Shown here piece after piece: positions 36,433 to 45,068 of a stretch of 64,000 bases of DNA. Origin of the DNA: Rubritalea marina DSM 17716 (GTDB taxonomy: Bacteria > Verrucomicrobiota > Verrucomicrobiia > Verrucomicrobiales > Akkermansiaceae); contig NZ_KB899251.1 of the NCBI RefSeq assembly GCF_000378105.1, positions 62,001 through 126,000 on the forward strand, read 5' to 3'. Under the pieces are notes generated by a model. It saw only the letters and a program-made list of their open reading frames with translations. It had not been told where the DNA came from and did no database searches. The first letter of the stretch is position 1. Each line of letters starts with the position of its first letter. The translations under genes and the position numbers were made by a program.

Positions 36433-37736
36433 TCAGAGGATTGATACGAACCATTGCGGTGGCGAGCACGCTAGGCGTGGCACCCGCGCTCGAGCTCAGC
36501 GACCTACGCGATGACCTGAAGCAATCGCAAGAAAAGCTCGGTGGCTTCCGTGCGGCGGAACGTGAAAAGAACATCGCGCTGGCAGAGGAATTGGCTCAAC
36601 TGGAGGTTGCCTTAGGCGAGGCTCGCGAGGAGCTCAAGTTGATCGAGCTCGGGCGCAAAGGACGCGATGACTTGAAGTTTTCCGTAAAGCGTGAGGCTCA
36701 GGCATTCGAGCGCGATTTTGATTCCATCGAGAGCACGCTGAAAGATTTTTCGGTGCAGTTCTGGCTGCGCTCGCGACAGGAACTTCCAGAGTCTGGAGCG
36801 GACAGTGCCTCGCCATCACAGGTGGCGTTGCTGGGGGCAGCTCTGGACGTGATAGAGTCAAAGGTTGGTGGTGAGCTAAGTGACAGCAAGGTGGTGAATG
36901 GCGAGGGCGATCTGGTGCAGGGTAAGACCTATAGCTTTGGTCCTTTGGCGTGGTTCCAGAGTGCTGACAAGCAAGAGTCTGGGGTGGTTCAGTACCTCAG
37001 TGGTAAGCAATATGGCAACCTGGATACCGCCGTAGATCGTGCTGCGTTAGAGGCGCTCTTTGCTGGTAGGGAAGCTCAGATGATGCTCGACCTCACTGGG
37101 GGAAAGGCGCGCATGATTGCTAAGATCCAGGATGACCCACTCAGGCTCTTTGAGAAGGGCGGGGTGTGGATTTGGCCAATCATCGCTATTGCAGTGATTT
37201 CCTTGATTTGTGGTGTCTTCAAGTTCCTTGAGCTTCGGCGCATGAAAGAACCTGATGCCGCATGGATCGGCTCACTACTGCAGGCGGTGAAGGGCCAAGA
37301 GCTCGAACGCGCTGCTGAGATCTGCGCTGGCACCCAGCACCCGGTGGGTGAGGTGATTGCCAAGTCGCTGAGCTTTGTGGAGCACGGCGCAGAAGTCGTG
37401 GACGAAGTGATTTTTGAGCAAATGATCGGGGTGCAGAATGCGATGCAGCGTTGGCTCCCATTCATTGCTGTGACGGCGGCAGCGGCTCCCTTGCTGGGGC
37501 TGCTCGGTACGGTGTCAGGAATGATTCGCATGTTCAATGTGATCACTGTGACGGGCACGGGTGATGTGAAGCCGATGGCTGGGGGGATCTCTGAGGCGCT
37601 GACGACTACTTTGTTTGGCTTGGTGGTGGCGATCCCAGCACTGGTGTTGCACACGATGCTTTCACGCCGCAGTTCGGGGATTGTTCAGACCTCTGAGCGA
37701 TTGAGTCTCACCTTTACCAATGGACTGAAGAAGTAG
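36429..37736 (+). CDS. TtpC-like long ExbB/TolQ-family protein
   Basis: This 435-residue protein has a signal sequence, a periplasmic coiled-coil region of about 220 residues, a transmembrane helix at about 247-269, and a C-terminal MotA/TolQ/ExbB domain with two more helices (about 344-365 and 391-412; PLLGLLGTVSGM and ISEALTTTLFGLVVAIPAL). This is the TtpC plan: a second, enlarged ExbB that assists the ExbB-ExbD-TonB motor. It overlaps the DUF3450 gene by 4 bases and precedes exbB by 3. Confidence 0.88.
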   Translation: MIRGLIRTIAVASTLGVAPALELSDLRDDLKQSQEKLGGFRAAEREKNIALAEELAQLEVALGEAREELKLIELGRKGRDDLKFSVKREAQAFERDFDSIESTLKDFSVQFWLRSRQELPESGADSASPSQVALLGAALDVIESKVGGELSDSKVVNGEGDLVQGKTYSFGPLAWFQSADKQESGVVQYLSGKQYGNLDTAVDRAALEALFAGREAQMMLDLTGGKARMIAKIQDDPLRLFEKGGVWIWPIIAIAVISLICGVFKFLELRRMKEPDAAWIGSLLQAVKGQELERAAEICAGTQHPVGEVIAKSLSFVEHGAEVVDEVIFEQMIGVQNAMQRWLPFIAVTAAAAPLLGLLGTVSGMIRMFNVITVTGTGDVKPMAGGISEALTTTLFGLVVAIPALVLHTMLSRRSSGIVQTSERLSLTFTNGLKK

Positions 37737-37739
37737 GCA

Positions 37740-38294
37740 ATGAATTGGTTTTTCATCATCTACCGCGAGCTATTGAGCATCCTCCAGCAAGGTGGCATCG
37801 TCTTTGTGGGGATCTTGCTAGTGGGTGCTTGGATGTATCATATTATCCTGTCAACTTGGTTTGCTCTGCGGCCGATCGAGCGGGAGCTCGGTGCCATGGA
37901 TTCGCCGATGGTGGGGCAGCGTGACGAAGAAGATGTGTTCCGCTTTTTTGAAGTGTTTAAGCTGCAGAATCTCGCGTGGTTGGATCGCCGGATGCCGGTG
38001 ATTGGGGTGATGGTGGGGGTCTGTACCTTGGCTGGACTGCTCGGCACAGTTTCTGGGATGTTGGTGACTTTTTCGAGTATGGCGAGTAGCGATGGGGGCA
38101 AGCCGATGGAGAAGATCGCGGCGGGTATCTCTGAGGCGATGATCACCACGCAGGCTGGCCTATTGATTGCGCTGCCAGCAGTCTTTGCCTTTGCGTTGTT
38201 GAAGCTCAGGCTCAAGCGCGTGCATGACATGCTGGAGCAATGCCAGTCGCGCCAGGTGAGATGGATGCAATTGAAGGGAGCACGGCATGCGTAG
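37740..38294 (+). CDS. exbB: ExbB-type proton channel subunit
   Basis: This 184-residue protein is the compact ExbB: helix 1 at about 18-40, then LAGLLGTVSGMLVTFSSMA and ISEAMITTQAGLLIALPAVFAFALL. With ExbD it forms the proton-driven motor of TonB in the inner membrane. It overlaps exbD by 8 bases. Confidence 0.92.
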   Translation: MNWFFIIYRELLSILQQGGIVFVGILLVGAWMYHIILSTWFALRPIERELGAMDSPMVGQRDEEDVFRFFEVFKLQNLAWLDRRMPVIGVMVGVCTLAGLLGTVSGMLVTFSSMASSDGGKPMEKIAAGISEAMITTQAGLLIALPAVFAFALLKLRLKRVHDMLEQCQSRQVRWMQLKGARHA

Positions 38295-38694
38295 ACGATC
38301 CATCAGCTCAGCCGGAGGTGCCCAAGCCAGCGAGATCAACATGTCGCCACTGATCGACATCGTTTTTATCTTACTGATTTTCTTTGTGGTCACTACGGTC
38401 TTTGTGGAGGACCCCGGGGTGGAGATTCAGAAACCACAAGCGAGCACCGCGCAGAAGGTGGATCAAGAGGTGGTGATCCTGGGGATCACGGCGGAGAGCG
38501 AGGTGTTTTATGCGGGCAAGAATATTGGAGTCGATGGCGTGCAGTCGGTGGTTTCTTTCATGTTGGCAGACAACCCGGAGATGCCAGTGGTGATTCAGGG
38601 GGATCGTCATGCCAAGCATGGGGTGATCATGAAGGTCACCGATGCGGCGAAGCTTGCCGGTGCCAAGCAAGTATTTTCAGCCGTCGCCAAGTGA
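38287..38694 (+). CDS. exbD: ExbD-type motor subunit
   Basis: This 135-residue protein has one N-terminal helix, MSPLIDIVFILLIFFVVTTVFV, with the proton-carrying Asp24, and a periplasmic domain ending in VVIQGDRHAKHGVIMKVTDAAKLAGAKQVFSAV. The conserved Asp and family length are intact. It works with ExbB and TonB to couple proton flow to outer-membrane transport. Confidence 0.93.
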   Translation: MRRRSISSAGGAQASEINMSPLIDIVFILLIFFVVTTVFVEDPGVEIQKPQASTAQKVDQEVVILGITAESEVFYAGKNIGVDGVQSVVSFMLADNPEMPVVIQGDRHAKHGVIMKVTDAAKLAGAKQVFSAVAK

Positions 38695-38704
38695 ATCGAG
38701 TCCT

Positions 38705-39397
38705 ATGAATTGGAAGGCCCTCATCATCAGCAACCTGTTCGTGATCGTATTGGTCATCGGTCTCGCCGTGACCCGAGTGATTCGCTACATGCCGGATGAA
38801 GATCTCGCTGAAATCCAAGAAATCGAGCTCGCCATCTACGAGCCACCAGCTGAGAAGGAGATCGAGGAGCTCCATGAACCAGAGCCGCTGGAGGATGTGC
38901 CGCCGCCACCGCCACCGAGCTTTGACGAGCTTGTGCCATCAGCAGACCCCACGGCAGTCAGCCTGCCTACTGTGGAGGTGCAGATTACGATTGATGCCCA
39001 GACCGACCTCTTTTCGACTGAGCGTGCGCCAGCTCCGTTGATTGTTGAAAAGCGTGCCACCCCCGAGCCTAAACCAACGAAGCCGAAGCTGAAGATCGGC
39101 AAGGTCAAGCGCGATGTGGGGCTGGGCGACTTGGATGCGAAACCCCGCGTTCTGCGCAAGGGTATCCTACGCTGGCCTCGCGGCGTGCGCAGTGGCAGTG
39201 TGAATGCGGTGCTGCGCATCGAGCTCAACCAAAGCGGGCGCGCGACATTGCTCAAGGTTGTGTCGCTGGATGATGAACGGTTTCGTTCGATGCTCTCAGA
39301 CTACGTCAAAACCACACGATTCACCGTACCGAAAAAAGATGGCAAGCCCGTAGGCAAGGTCGTCTTTCATTGGCCCAACAGCTTTCAGAAGAGATGA
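38705..39397 (+). CDS. tonB: TonB energy transducer
   Basis: This 230-residue protein has an N-terminal membrane anchor (LIISNLFVIVLVIGLAV), a proline/acid-rich linker (EPPAEKEIEELHEPEPLEDVPPPPPP, then PEPKPTKPK), and a C-terminal domain from about residue 150 with SGSVNAVLRIELNQSGRA and VPKKDGKPVGKVVFHWP, which fits TonB. ATG 38705 follows the exbD stop by 10 bases; longer readings overlap exbD. The periplasmic domain should contact the receptor encoded convergently downstream. Confidence 0.9.
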   Translation: MNWKALIISNLFVIVLVIGLAVTRVIRYMPDEDLAEIQEIELAIYEPPAEKEIEELHEPEPLEDVPPPPPPSFDELVPSADPTAVSLPTVEVQITIDAQTDLFSTERAPAPLIVEKRATPEPKPTKPKLKIGKVKRDVGLGDLDAKPRVLRKGILRWPRGVRSGSVNAVLRIELNQSGRATLLKVVSLDDERFRSMLSDYVKTTRFTVPKKDGKPVGKVVFHWPNSFQKR

Positions 39398-40773
39398 AAC
39401 AGCATATTTTATTCACCAGCCTCCTCACAGCAATCCCGCTCGGTCTCATGGCGCAGCCCGAAGCCATGCCATTGTCTCAGTCGTACTGGAAGTCCGCGGA
39501 GTTTGTGAAGGCATTCAATGGGTCCTACCGCACCAACGCTCGGATTGAACCGTACATCACGAGCGAGGAAAAGGTGGTGCTGCAGCAGGTGCAGAGCCAG
39601 ATGGCCAAGGGCGCTCGGACTGCCGCGATTCAGACGATTCAGGCCAGCCCATTGAGCAATGGGTCGGCTGCGTTGCAATTCAATCTCGCGAGCCTATACT
39701 TTGAAGAAGGTGACTTTGAGCAGGCGCGCGCCGCCTATCAACATGCCTTAAAACGCTACCCATCCTTTCGCCGTGCCCACAAGAACCTCGGCTTGACCTT
39801 GATGCGGCTCGATCAGCAAGCACTGGCGATGCAGAGCCTGCTCAAGGCGGTGGAGCTGGGGGACATGAGCGCGAGCACACTCGGGGTGTTGGGCTATTGT
39901 CATCTCGAGGCAGAGAACTACGGCTCCGCATTCCAAGCGTATCAATTGGCCCAACTGACTGAGCCCAACAACATCTCTTGGAAGGCAGGAGTGGCGCAGT
40001 GCCTGATGGCGATGGACAAGCTCTCCGAAGGCTTGGCAATGATCGAGGAGGTGTACAAGGAGGCCCCACAGGAGCTCGGCTATGCTCAGCTGTATGTGCA
40101 TGCCTTACTGGAAGACGAGCAACACGCGAAAGCGATTGCGATGCTGGAGCTCCTGCTACGCCAAGAGCGACTCAGCCTCGCGGATCGTAGCCTCTTGGCC
40201 CAACTCTATGCGGGTGAGGGTGACTTTAGGATGGCAAAGCCTCACATCGCTGCAGTGTTGGAAAATTTTCAGTCAAGCGAAGCAAAGACCCAGGCTGCCG
40301 ACGCCCATGCGCTGCTTCAGGTCATTGGGGCCGTGGTGGTGCTCGGTGAGTGGCAGTATGCGCTCGATGCGCTGGATCACGTGGCTGGGCGCTTCGATGC
40401 CCTAGCTGAGAGCCAAGGTCAGCAGATGACTCGCTATCGCGCGTTTTGCATGGCGCAGCTTGGCATGCCAGAGGCGCTGCCCTTACTGGATGGTTTATTG
40501 AAAAGCAAGCCGCTCGATGGCGAGCTGATATTACTGACTGCGAAGCTCCAAGTGTCACTGGGGCATGCTGCTGCGGCAGAGGTGCTCTATGAGCGTGCGG
40601 AGCAGCTGGAGTCATCGCGCTACCACGCCTTACTTTCTCATGGAGGCCTGTTGGTGCAGCAAAAGCGCTACAAGCGTGCGCTCGGAAAGTACGAAGCTGC
40701 CCAAGCGATGAAAGCGACTGAGGAGCAGGCGAAGTATATTGACGAGCTGCGCCGGGTCGTGGGGCTGCAATAG
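39394..40773 (+). CDS. TPR protein of the TonB operon
   Basis: This 459-residue exported protein (signal MKQHILFTSLLTAIPLGLMA) contains many tetratricopeptide-like helix pairs, for example ALQFNLASLYFEEGDFEQARAAYQHALKRYP and AHKNLGLTLMRLDQQALAMQSLLKAVELG. TPR proteins at the end of TtpC-type operons are known, e.g. the TonB2 complex TPR protein of Vibrio. It overlaps tonB by the ATGA pattern. It may organise the complex in the periplasm. Confidence 0.85.
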   Translation: MKQHILFTSLLTAIPLGLMAQPEAMPLSQSYWKSAEFVKAFNGSYRTNARIEPYITSEEKVVLQQVQSQMAKGARTAAIQTIQASPLSNGSAALQFNLASLYFEEGDFEQARAAYQHALKRYPSFRRAHKNLGLTLMRLDQQALAMQSLLKAVELGDMSASTLGVLGYCHLEAENYGSAFQAYQLAQLTEPNNISWKAGVAQCLMAMDKLSEGLAMIEEVYKEAPQELGYAQLYVHALLEDEQHAKAIAMLELLLRQERLSLADRSLLAQLYAGEGDFRMAKPHIAAVLENFQSSEAKTQAADAHALLQVIGAVVVLGEWQYALDALDHVAGRFDALAESQGQQMTRYRAFCMAQLGMPEALPLLDGLLKSKPLDGELILLTAKLQVSLGHAAAAEVLYERAEQLESSRYHALLSHGGLLVQQKRYKRALGKYEAAQAMKATEEQAKYIDELRRVVGLQ

Positions 40774-40807
40774 TCTAGCCTGCCAGGCCAAACTCACCCA
40801 AATGTGC

Positions 40808-40838
40808 AAAAAAATACCGCAGCATAAGATGCGGTATT
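40808..40838. terminator. shared terminator of the TonB operon and receptor gene
   Basis: A 9-bp stem AATACCGCA/TGCGGTATT (40813-40821 with 40830-40838) is flanked by an A-run at left and a short T-run at right. It lies between the convergent tonB operon and receptor gene and has a U-run best placed for the minus strand. Confidence 0.75.
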
Positions 40839-40879
40839 TGCGAGGCTTTGAGTTTATTGAGTCTAGGGCAGAGGCGCGC

Positions 40880-43012
40880 TTAGAAGCTGTAGTTGAGGCT
40901 GCCAAAGAAGGTGCGTGGGAATGCCGGCCCATAGATGTAGCTGGCATCCCTGAAGGCCCCACTCTCGAGGTCGCTCTGGTAGTCGTCGAAGAGGTTTTTG
41001 ATGCCGAGTGTCGTAGTCAATTCACCATCGCCTACGAGGAAATCTCGCGACACGCCGATATCGACATTGAAGAACCAAGGGCTGCGCTCTAGGCGGTTCC
41101 CTTCGAGGTCGCCAGTGCCGGGGTTGGAGACGACGCGTGGGATGTCCATCGGGCCGGTGAGCTTGCCAGTGATGAAGGAATCGACCCACTTGCCATCGTG
41201 GTTGAAGCGCAGGAGACCCAGCGACTCAGGCGTGCGTACGTAGGTGTTGGAGAAAATGGCATTGTCGATGGTGTCGTCAGGATCGCCGAGCACCAGCTGT
41301 GGGCTGTCGTACTCTAGGCGTTGCTGCACCCACGAGAGCTCCAGGCTCCAGAAGTCGGTGAAGTAGCCTAGGTTGAACTCCGCCCCGTAGACTTTGGAGC
41401 CCTCACCATTGGTGCGGATTTCCTCGATCACGCCCGGGGTGCTGGGGTCGTCATTGGGCTGCACCACAAAGGTGTCGTCGAGCCAGGTGTGGAAGGCATT
41501 CATTTCGAGGCGCAAGTGTTCGTTGACCTGCCACTCGGGCGATAGGGAGATAGTGACCGAGCTTTCTTCTTTGAGATTGGGGTCGTTGAAGGTGGTGCGG
41601 AGATCGCCACCGACACTCTCGATGTGGAGGTCTTCGTCGAACACTTCAGGGGCTCGGAACCCGGTGGAGACTGCGCCACGGATGCGCAAGTCGTCTTCTG
41701 GCGACCATAGGATGGCGGCGCGCGGGGAGAAGATGGGGTCGTTGATCTCGGAGTTGAAGTCGCCGCGGAGTCCGTATTCAAGCGTCCAGAGCTCTTGAGG
41801 TTTCCAGCGGTGCTGAGCGTAGATGCCTAGGTTTTCAAATGTTTGGTCAAGGTTGCGGTTTACGGAGCCTTGGTTGTCTACGATATTCTCAGACTTGAAG
41901 TTCGACCCAAAGGTGAAACGATGTTGGTCGCTTAGCTGGTAGCTAGCGAGTGCATCCAGGAAGTGGAGGTCATCCTTGGTGTTGCCGAAGCCTAGCGCTG
42001 AGTCCGTACCCAGAGCCACCGTGCCACCGTAATAGGAATCGCGCTTGGTGTGCGAGTACGCATAGGCGAAGCGCGTGCTCCATTGCGCATTCCAATCGGC
42101 CTGCCATTTGATTGTGTTGGTCAGGCGCTGCGACATGATCTCCTCTGCGATTTGTGACTCATTAGGTGCGCGCTCGAAGGCGTCGCCGGTATCGCCACCG
42201 CGGCGCTCTTCATCAGAGTAGGAAAAGTCGATGCTAAGGGTGTGATCTTCGGCCGGACGCCAGAGGGTGCGGAAGCCGGCCGTCGCAAGGTTACGCATGG
42301 ACACATCGGTGAACCCGTCGCCATTCAAGTCGAGCGGTTGGACACGGTCAAATCCGCCATAGAATGTCGCCTTCACTTTCTCGTCATCACTCACATAATC
42401 GTACAGGCCAAAAAGGTTCCCGCCAGGTGCTTGGCCAAAGCTATCACCCTGGCTGCCCTGCAGGCGTGCCTCGATGCGGCCACCGGATTCCTCAGGCTCA
42501 CGTGGCACGAGATTGATGACGCCAGCGACAGCTCCTGGCCCATAGAGTACCGAGCCGCCTCCCTTGACGATCTCGATCTGCCCGATTGTGCCAGCTGGGA
42601 TCTGTTCGATGCCGTAGACGCCGGCAAGCGTGGAAAAACTAGGCATGCCATCAAAGAGCAAGCCGATGTATTGTTGTGGCAATCCCAGCATTTGGATCGA
42701 CTGTTGGTTGCAGTTCGAGCAGGCGGTGTCGATGCGCACCCCGGGTGAGAACTCCACGGCCTCTGCCAGCGTGCGTGTGCCTGTCTGTTGGAGCAATGCT
42801 GCGTCGATGACTTCGGTGCGTACCGGGGTGTCGCGCAGCGGCTCGGCTACCTGAGAGCCAGTCACTACCGTGGTCTCTAAGGTGTCAAACGGACTGCCTG
42901 TGTCCTGAGCCCAGAGTGATGCGCTGGTACACATTCCTAGTGCTGTTGCCCAAAGTGCCACGCTGTGGGGGAGGCCCGCTCGTTGCGGCGCGCCTATGCT
43001 TGGTTGATTCAT
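40880..43012 (-). CDS. TonB-dependent outer-membrane receptor
   Basis: This 710-residue receptor has a long N-terminal signal region, a TonB-box-like FDTLETTVVTG (about 42-52), a plug domain (about 55-190) with VEIVKGGGSVLYGPGAVAGVINLVPRE-type signature, and a 22-stranded barrel ending in FGSLNYSF. The plug contains CSNCN (Cys98, Cys101). It is convergent with the tonB operon and divergent from the MntR-like regulator. Shared operators point to a metal or a metal-carrying compound as substrate; the exact ligand is unknown. Confidence 0.93.
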   Translation of the reverse strand: MNQPSIGAPQRAGLPHSVALWATALGMCTSASLWAQDTGSPFDTLETTVVTGSQVAEPLRDTPVRTEVIDAALLQQTGTRTLAEAVEFSPGVRIDTACSNCNQQSIQMLGLPQQYIGLLFDGMPSFSTLAGVYGIEQIPAGTIGQIEIVKGGGSVLYGPGAVAGVINLVPREPEESGGRIEARLQGSQGDSFGQAPGGNLFGLYDYVSDDEKVKATFYGGFDRVQPLDLNGDGFTDVSMRNLATAGFRTLWRPAEDHTLSIDFSYSDEERRGGDTGDAFERAPNESQIAEEIMSQRLTNTIKWQADWNAQWSTRFAYAYSHTKRDSYYGGTVALGTDSALGFGNTKDDLHFLDALASYQLSDQHRFTFGSNFKSENIVDNQGSVNRNLDQTFENLGIYAQHRWKPQELWTLEYGLRGDFNSEINDPIFSPRAAILWSPEDDLRIRGAVSTGFRAPEVFDEDLHIESVGGDLRTTFNDPNLKEESSVTISLSPEWQVNEHLRLEMNAFHTWLDDTFVVQPNDDPSTPGVIEEIRTNGEGSKVYGAEFNLGYFTDFWSLELSWVQQRLEYDSPQLVLGDPDDTIDNAIFSNTYVRTPESLGLLRFNHDGKWVDSFITGKLTGPMDIPRVVSNPGTGDLEGNRLERSPWFFNVDIGVSRDFLVGDGELTTTLGIKNLFDDYQSDLESGAFRDASYIYGPAFPRTFFGSLNYSF

Positions 43013-43038
43013 GCCTTGTTGGTAATCGGTTGGTTTAT

Positions 43039-43090
43039 GTAGCTTGAGCTACTGTAGCACGAGCTACATTGTTTGTGTAGCATGGGCTAC
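43039..43090. promoter_or_regulatory. three MntR-like operators between receptor and regulator
   Basis: Three palindromes GTAGC-N4-GCTAC lie at 43039-43052 (TTGA), 43054-43067 (ACGA) and 43077-43090 (ATGG), spaced 15 and 23 bases start to start. They fill the centre of the 113-base divergent gap, so a repressor bound here could control both genes. The same motif stands before the TonB operon at 35565. Confidence 0.8.
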
Positions 43091-43125
43091 GTTTTAACCT
43101 TGTCAAGCATGGAGTAACAGGGAAG

Positions 43126-43554
43126 ATGCTTGGGATGAGTGATGAGTCCAAGCACCGAGCAGCGATCCATGAACGAGTGCGCCAGCAGCATTCTTCAGAA
43201 CTTGCGCAGGACTATGTGGAGGCGATCCATGAGATTTTGGAGGGTGGCAGTGCGGTGACGATTAGTGCCTTACAAAAGGTGTTTGGAGTGTCGCACGTGA
43301 CGGTGATTCGGACCCTGCAGCGGCTGCAGGAGCAGGGATTGATTTCGGGTACCAAGTCGAAGGAGATCAGTCTGACCAATGAAGGTAGGCAGGTGGCTGA
43401 GCGGGCGATCGAAAAGCACGCCTTACTCAAGCGCTTTTTTGAGGCCCTGGGTGTGAGCGACACACAAGCTGACGCAGATGCCGAGGGTGCTGAGCACCAT
43501 TTGAGTGAGGAAACCTTGGAGGCGATCCGGCGTTTTCTCGAGCAACAGGGCTAA
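43126..43554 (+). CDS. mntR: MntR/DtxR-family metal-responsive regulator
   Basis: This 142-residue protein has the MntR architecture: SSELAQDYVEAIHEIL, winged-helix DNA-binding part with VSHVTVIRTLQRLQEQGLI, and a dimerisation/metal part with HALLKRFFEALGV, DADAEGAEHHLSEETLEAIRRFL. The Glu/His pattern EGAEHH fits the metal site. No C-terminal SH3/FeoA domain is present, as in MntR. It should repress transport genes when the metal is abundant. Whether it senses Mn(II) or Fe(II) cannot be told from sequence alone. Confidence 0.88.
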   Translation: MLGMSDESKHRAAIHERVRQQHSSELAQDYVEAIHEILEGGSAVTISALQKVFGVSHVTVIRTLQRLQEQGLISGTKSKEISLTNEGRQVAERAIEKHALLKRFFEALGVSDTQADADAEGAEHHLSEETLEAIRRFLEQQG

Positions 43555-43580
43555 GTGTGACGAGCCTCTGTTGAGGCGCG

Positions 43581-43853
43581 TTATTGCGCCAGTTCTTCGA
43601 GGCTGTCGTCGACGTTTTTGGCTCCCTCTTTGAGGCGATCCTCTAGGTCTTGCTGGAGTGCTTGCGATCCTTTTTTGGCATCTTTCCCGATGCTTTGGCC
43701 GATGTCTTTGAGTTCCTCTATTCGCCCTTCGGCTGCCTGGGCAGACTGTGACATGAGCGAGTCAGTGGCCTTGCTTACCGAGCCTTTCAGGTAGGCATAG
43801 TAGCCAAAGAGGCCGAGAACGGTGACTGCGGTGGCAGTGATGATGGCTTTCAT
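43581..43853 (-). CDS. small single-TM protein, unknown
   Basis: This 90-residue protein has an N-terminal hydrophobic helix (IITATAVTVLGLFGYYAYL) and a charged, coiled-coil-like remainder (AEGRIEELKDIGQSIGKDAKK, DLEDRLKEGAKNVDDSLEEL). It lies 12 bases after truA on the same strand and is probably co-transcribed. Function unknown. Confidence 0.6.
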   Translation of the reverse strand: MKAIITATAVTVLGLFGYYAYLKGSVSKATDSLMSQSAQAAEGRIEELKDIGQSIGKDAKKGSQALQQDLEDRLKEGAKNVDDSLEELAQ

Positions 43854-43865
43854 CTTGTAAGAGAA

Positions 43866-44621
43866 TTAGTAATCGACCTGGCGCAGTGTGAGCCCCGCTG
43901 CTGGCGCACAGTAGGGGGAGCGCCGCAGTTCCTTACCTTGACCCTGGTTAAGCAAGGCGAGGTGGTCGTCGGGGCGCAGGCGGCCTTGTGCGACATGGAC
44001 CGCAGCCCCCGTGAGTAGGCGCACCATTTTGTAGAGAAAACCATCGCCAGTGTAGCGCAGGAGGTAGCCTCCGTCTTGAGCCGTGAGGCTCGCTTCGGTG
44101 ATGGTGCGGGTGAAGTTCGTGGTGTCAGTCTCGTTGCCACGCAGCGCGCCAAAGGCTTCGAAGTCGTGGGTGCCAAGGTAGTGGCCCAGGGCCAATGCCA
44201 AATCGTCGGGGCTGAGTTGTCGTGGAAGGTGCCAGGCGCGCCCAGCCATCATCGGGTGCAATATTGGTGAGGTGGCTAGAAAGTATTCGTAGGTCTTCGA
44301 CTTGGCTGAAAAGCGCGCGTGGAAGTCGGCAGGGACTTCTTCACAGTCGCATACTCGAATGGTGGCAGGAAGCTTGGTATTGAGTGCAGGCACCCAGTTG
44401 TAGGGATTCATCTGCAAGTGCTCGGGGGCATCGAAGTGCCCCACCTGCGCCTCAGCGTGCACGCCGGTGTCTGTACGGCCCGCGCCTTGCATGGCGATGT
44501 CTACCTTCGCCACCGCACTCAGCGCACGGTTGATCAAGCCTTGGATCGTGGTGGCATTGGGCTGGATCGCCCAGCCAGAGTAGGGTCGTCCGTCGTATGC
44601 AATGGTGAGTTTTAAGCGCAA
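43866..44621 (-). CDS. truA: tRNA pseudouridine(38-40) synthase TruA
   Basis: This 251-residue enzyme converts U38-U40 in the anticodon arm. The catalytic Asp51 lies in GAGRTDTGVHA; KLTIAYDGRPYSGWAIQP at the N-terminus and FLYKMVRLLTGA near the end are family signatures. The only start available near the homology is TTG at 44621; no ATG precedes the conserved N-terminus. Confidence 0.95.
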   Translation of the reverse strand: MRLKLTIAYDGRPYSGWAIQPNATTIQGLINRALSAVAKVDIAMQGAGRTDTGVHAEAQVGHFDAPEHLQMNPYNWVPALNTKLPATIRVCDCEEVPADFHARFSAKSKTYEYFLATSPILHPMMAGRAWHLPRQLSPDDLALALGHYLGTHDFEAFGALRGNETDTTNFTRTITEASLTAQDGGYLLRYTGDGFLYKMVRLLTGAAVHVAQGRLRPDDHLALLNQGQGKELRRSPYCAPAAGLTLRQVDY

Positions 44622-45068
44622 AATCGTGAGTGGTTCTTGACGCTAGTTAGGAGGGAAAAAGTGAAAGGATAAAGCAAAAAGTCCAGCCCAGCCTTGGGCT
44701 GGGAGGTAAAGTGTGGAGCCTCAAACCCGGGTTAGAACATGGATAAGACTTTTCGGAGTGCGGTGGCTTGCCACCGCTTGCCGCGTGTGGCGCGGCATCT
44801 TTGCTTAGCTATAGCTATGCAGGACACAGTACTGGGTGGGAGGTTCACCAGATAACGTTGAGATATCCATCGCCGCAAAAAAGCACAAAAGGTCGCAGAA
44901 ATCGTTCGAATCGATGTGGAAATAACGACTACGGAGTAGTCCCAGAGGCTAGCCCTTGGTCGAAGCTAGCGGAGACCAAGGGAAGCGTCATGAGAATAAT
45001 ATCCGAGCCCGGAGGGTGTCGTAGAGAGTGAGAGATCTAGCGTGATCTTTGCAATCCGCAAAGCGCTC
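44622..45068. repeat. mosaic of hairpin-forming repeats, no gene
   Basis: The 447-base gap carries several strong inverted repeats in a row: CCAGCCCA/TGGGCTGG (44682-44703), GCGGTGG-CTTG-CCACCGC (about 44760), TGCCGCG/CGCGGCA (about 44779), GACTAC-GGA-GTAGTC (about 44927), and CCCTTGGTC/GACCAAGGG (about 44953-44982). No frame codes for protein. The look is that of dispersed structured repeats joined end to end, or of a structured RNA. The sequence does not match RNase P, tmRNA or SRP RNA motifs that I know. Confidence 0.65.

Noticed and set aside
44802-44818. TTAGC-TATA-GCTAT as another metal-regulator site
   Set aside because: It lies in the hairpin mosaic, differs in the outer bases from the four GTAGC-N4-GCTAC sites, and has no gene start next to it.
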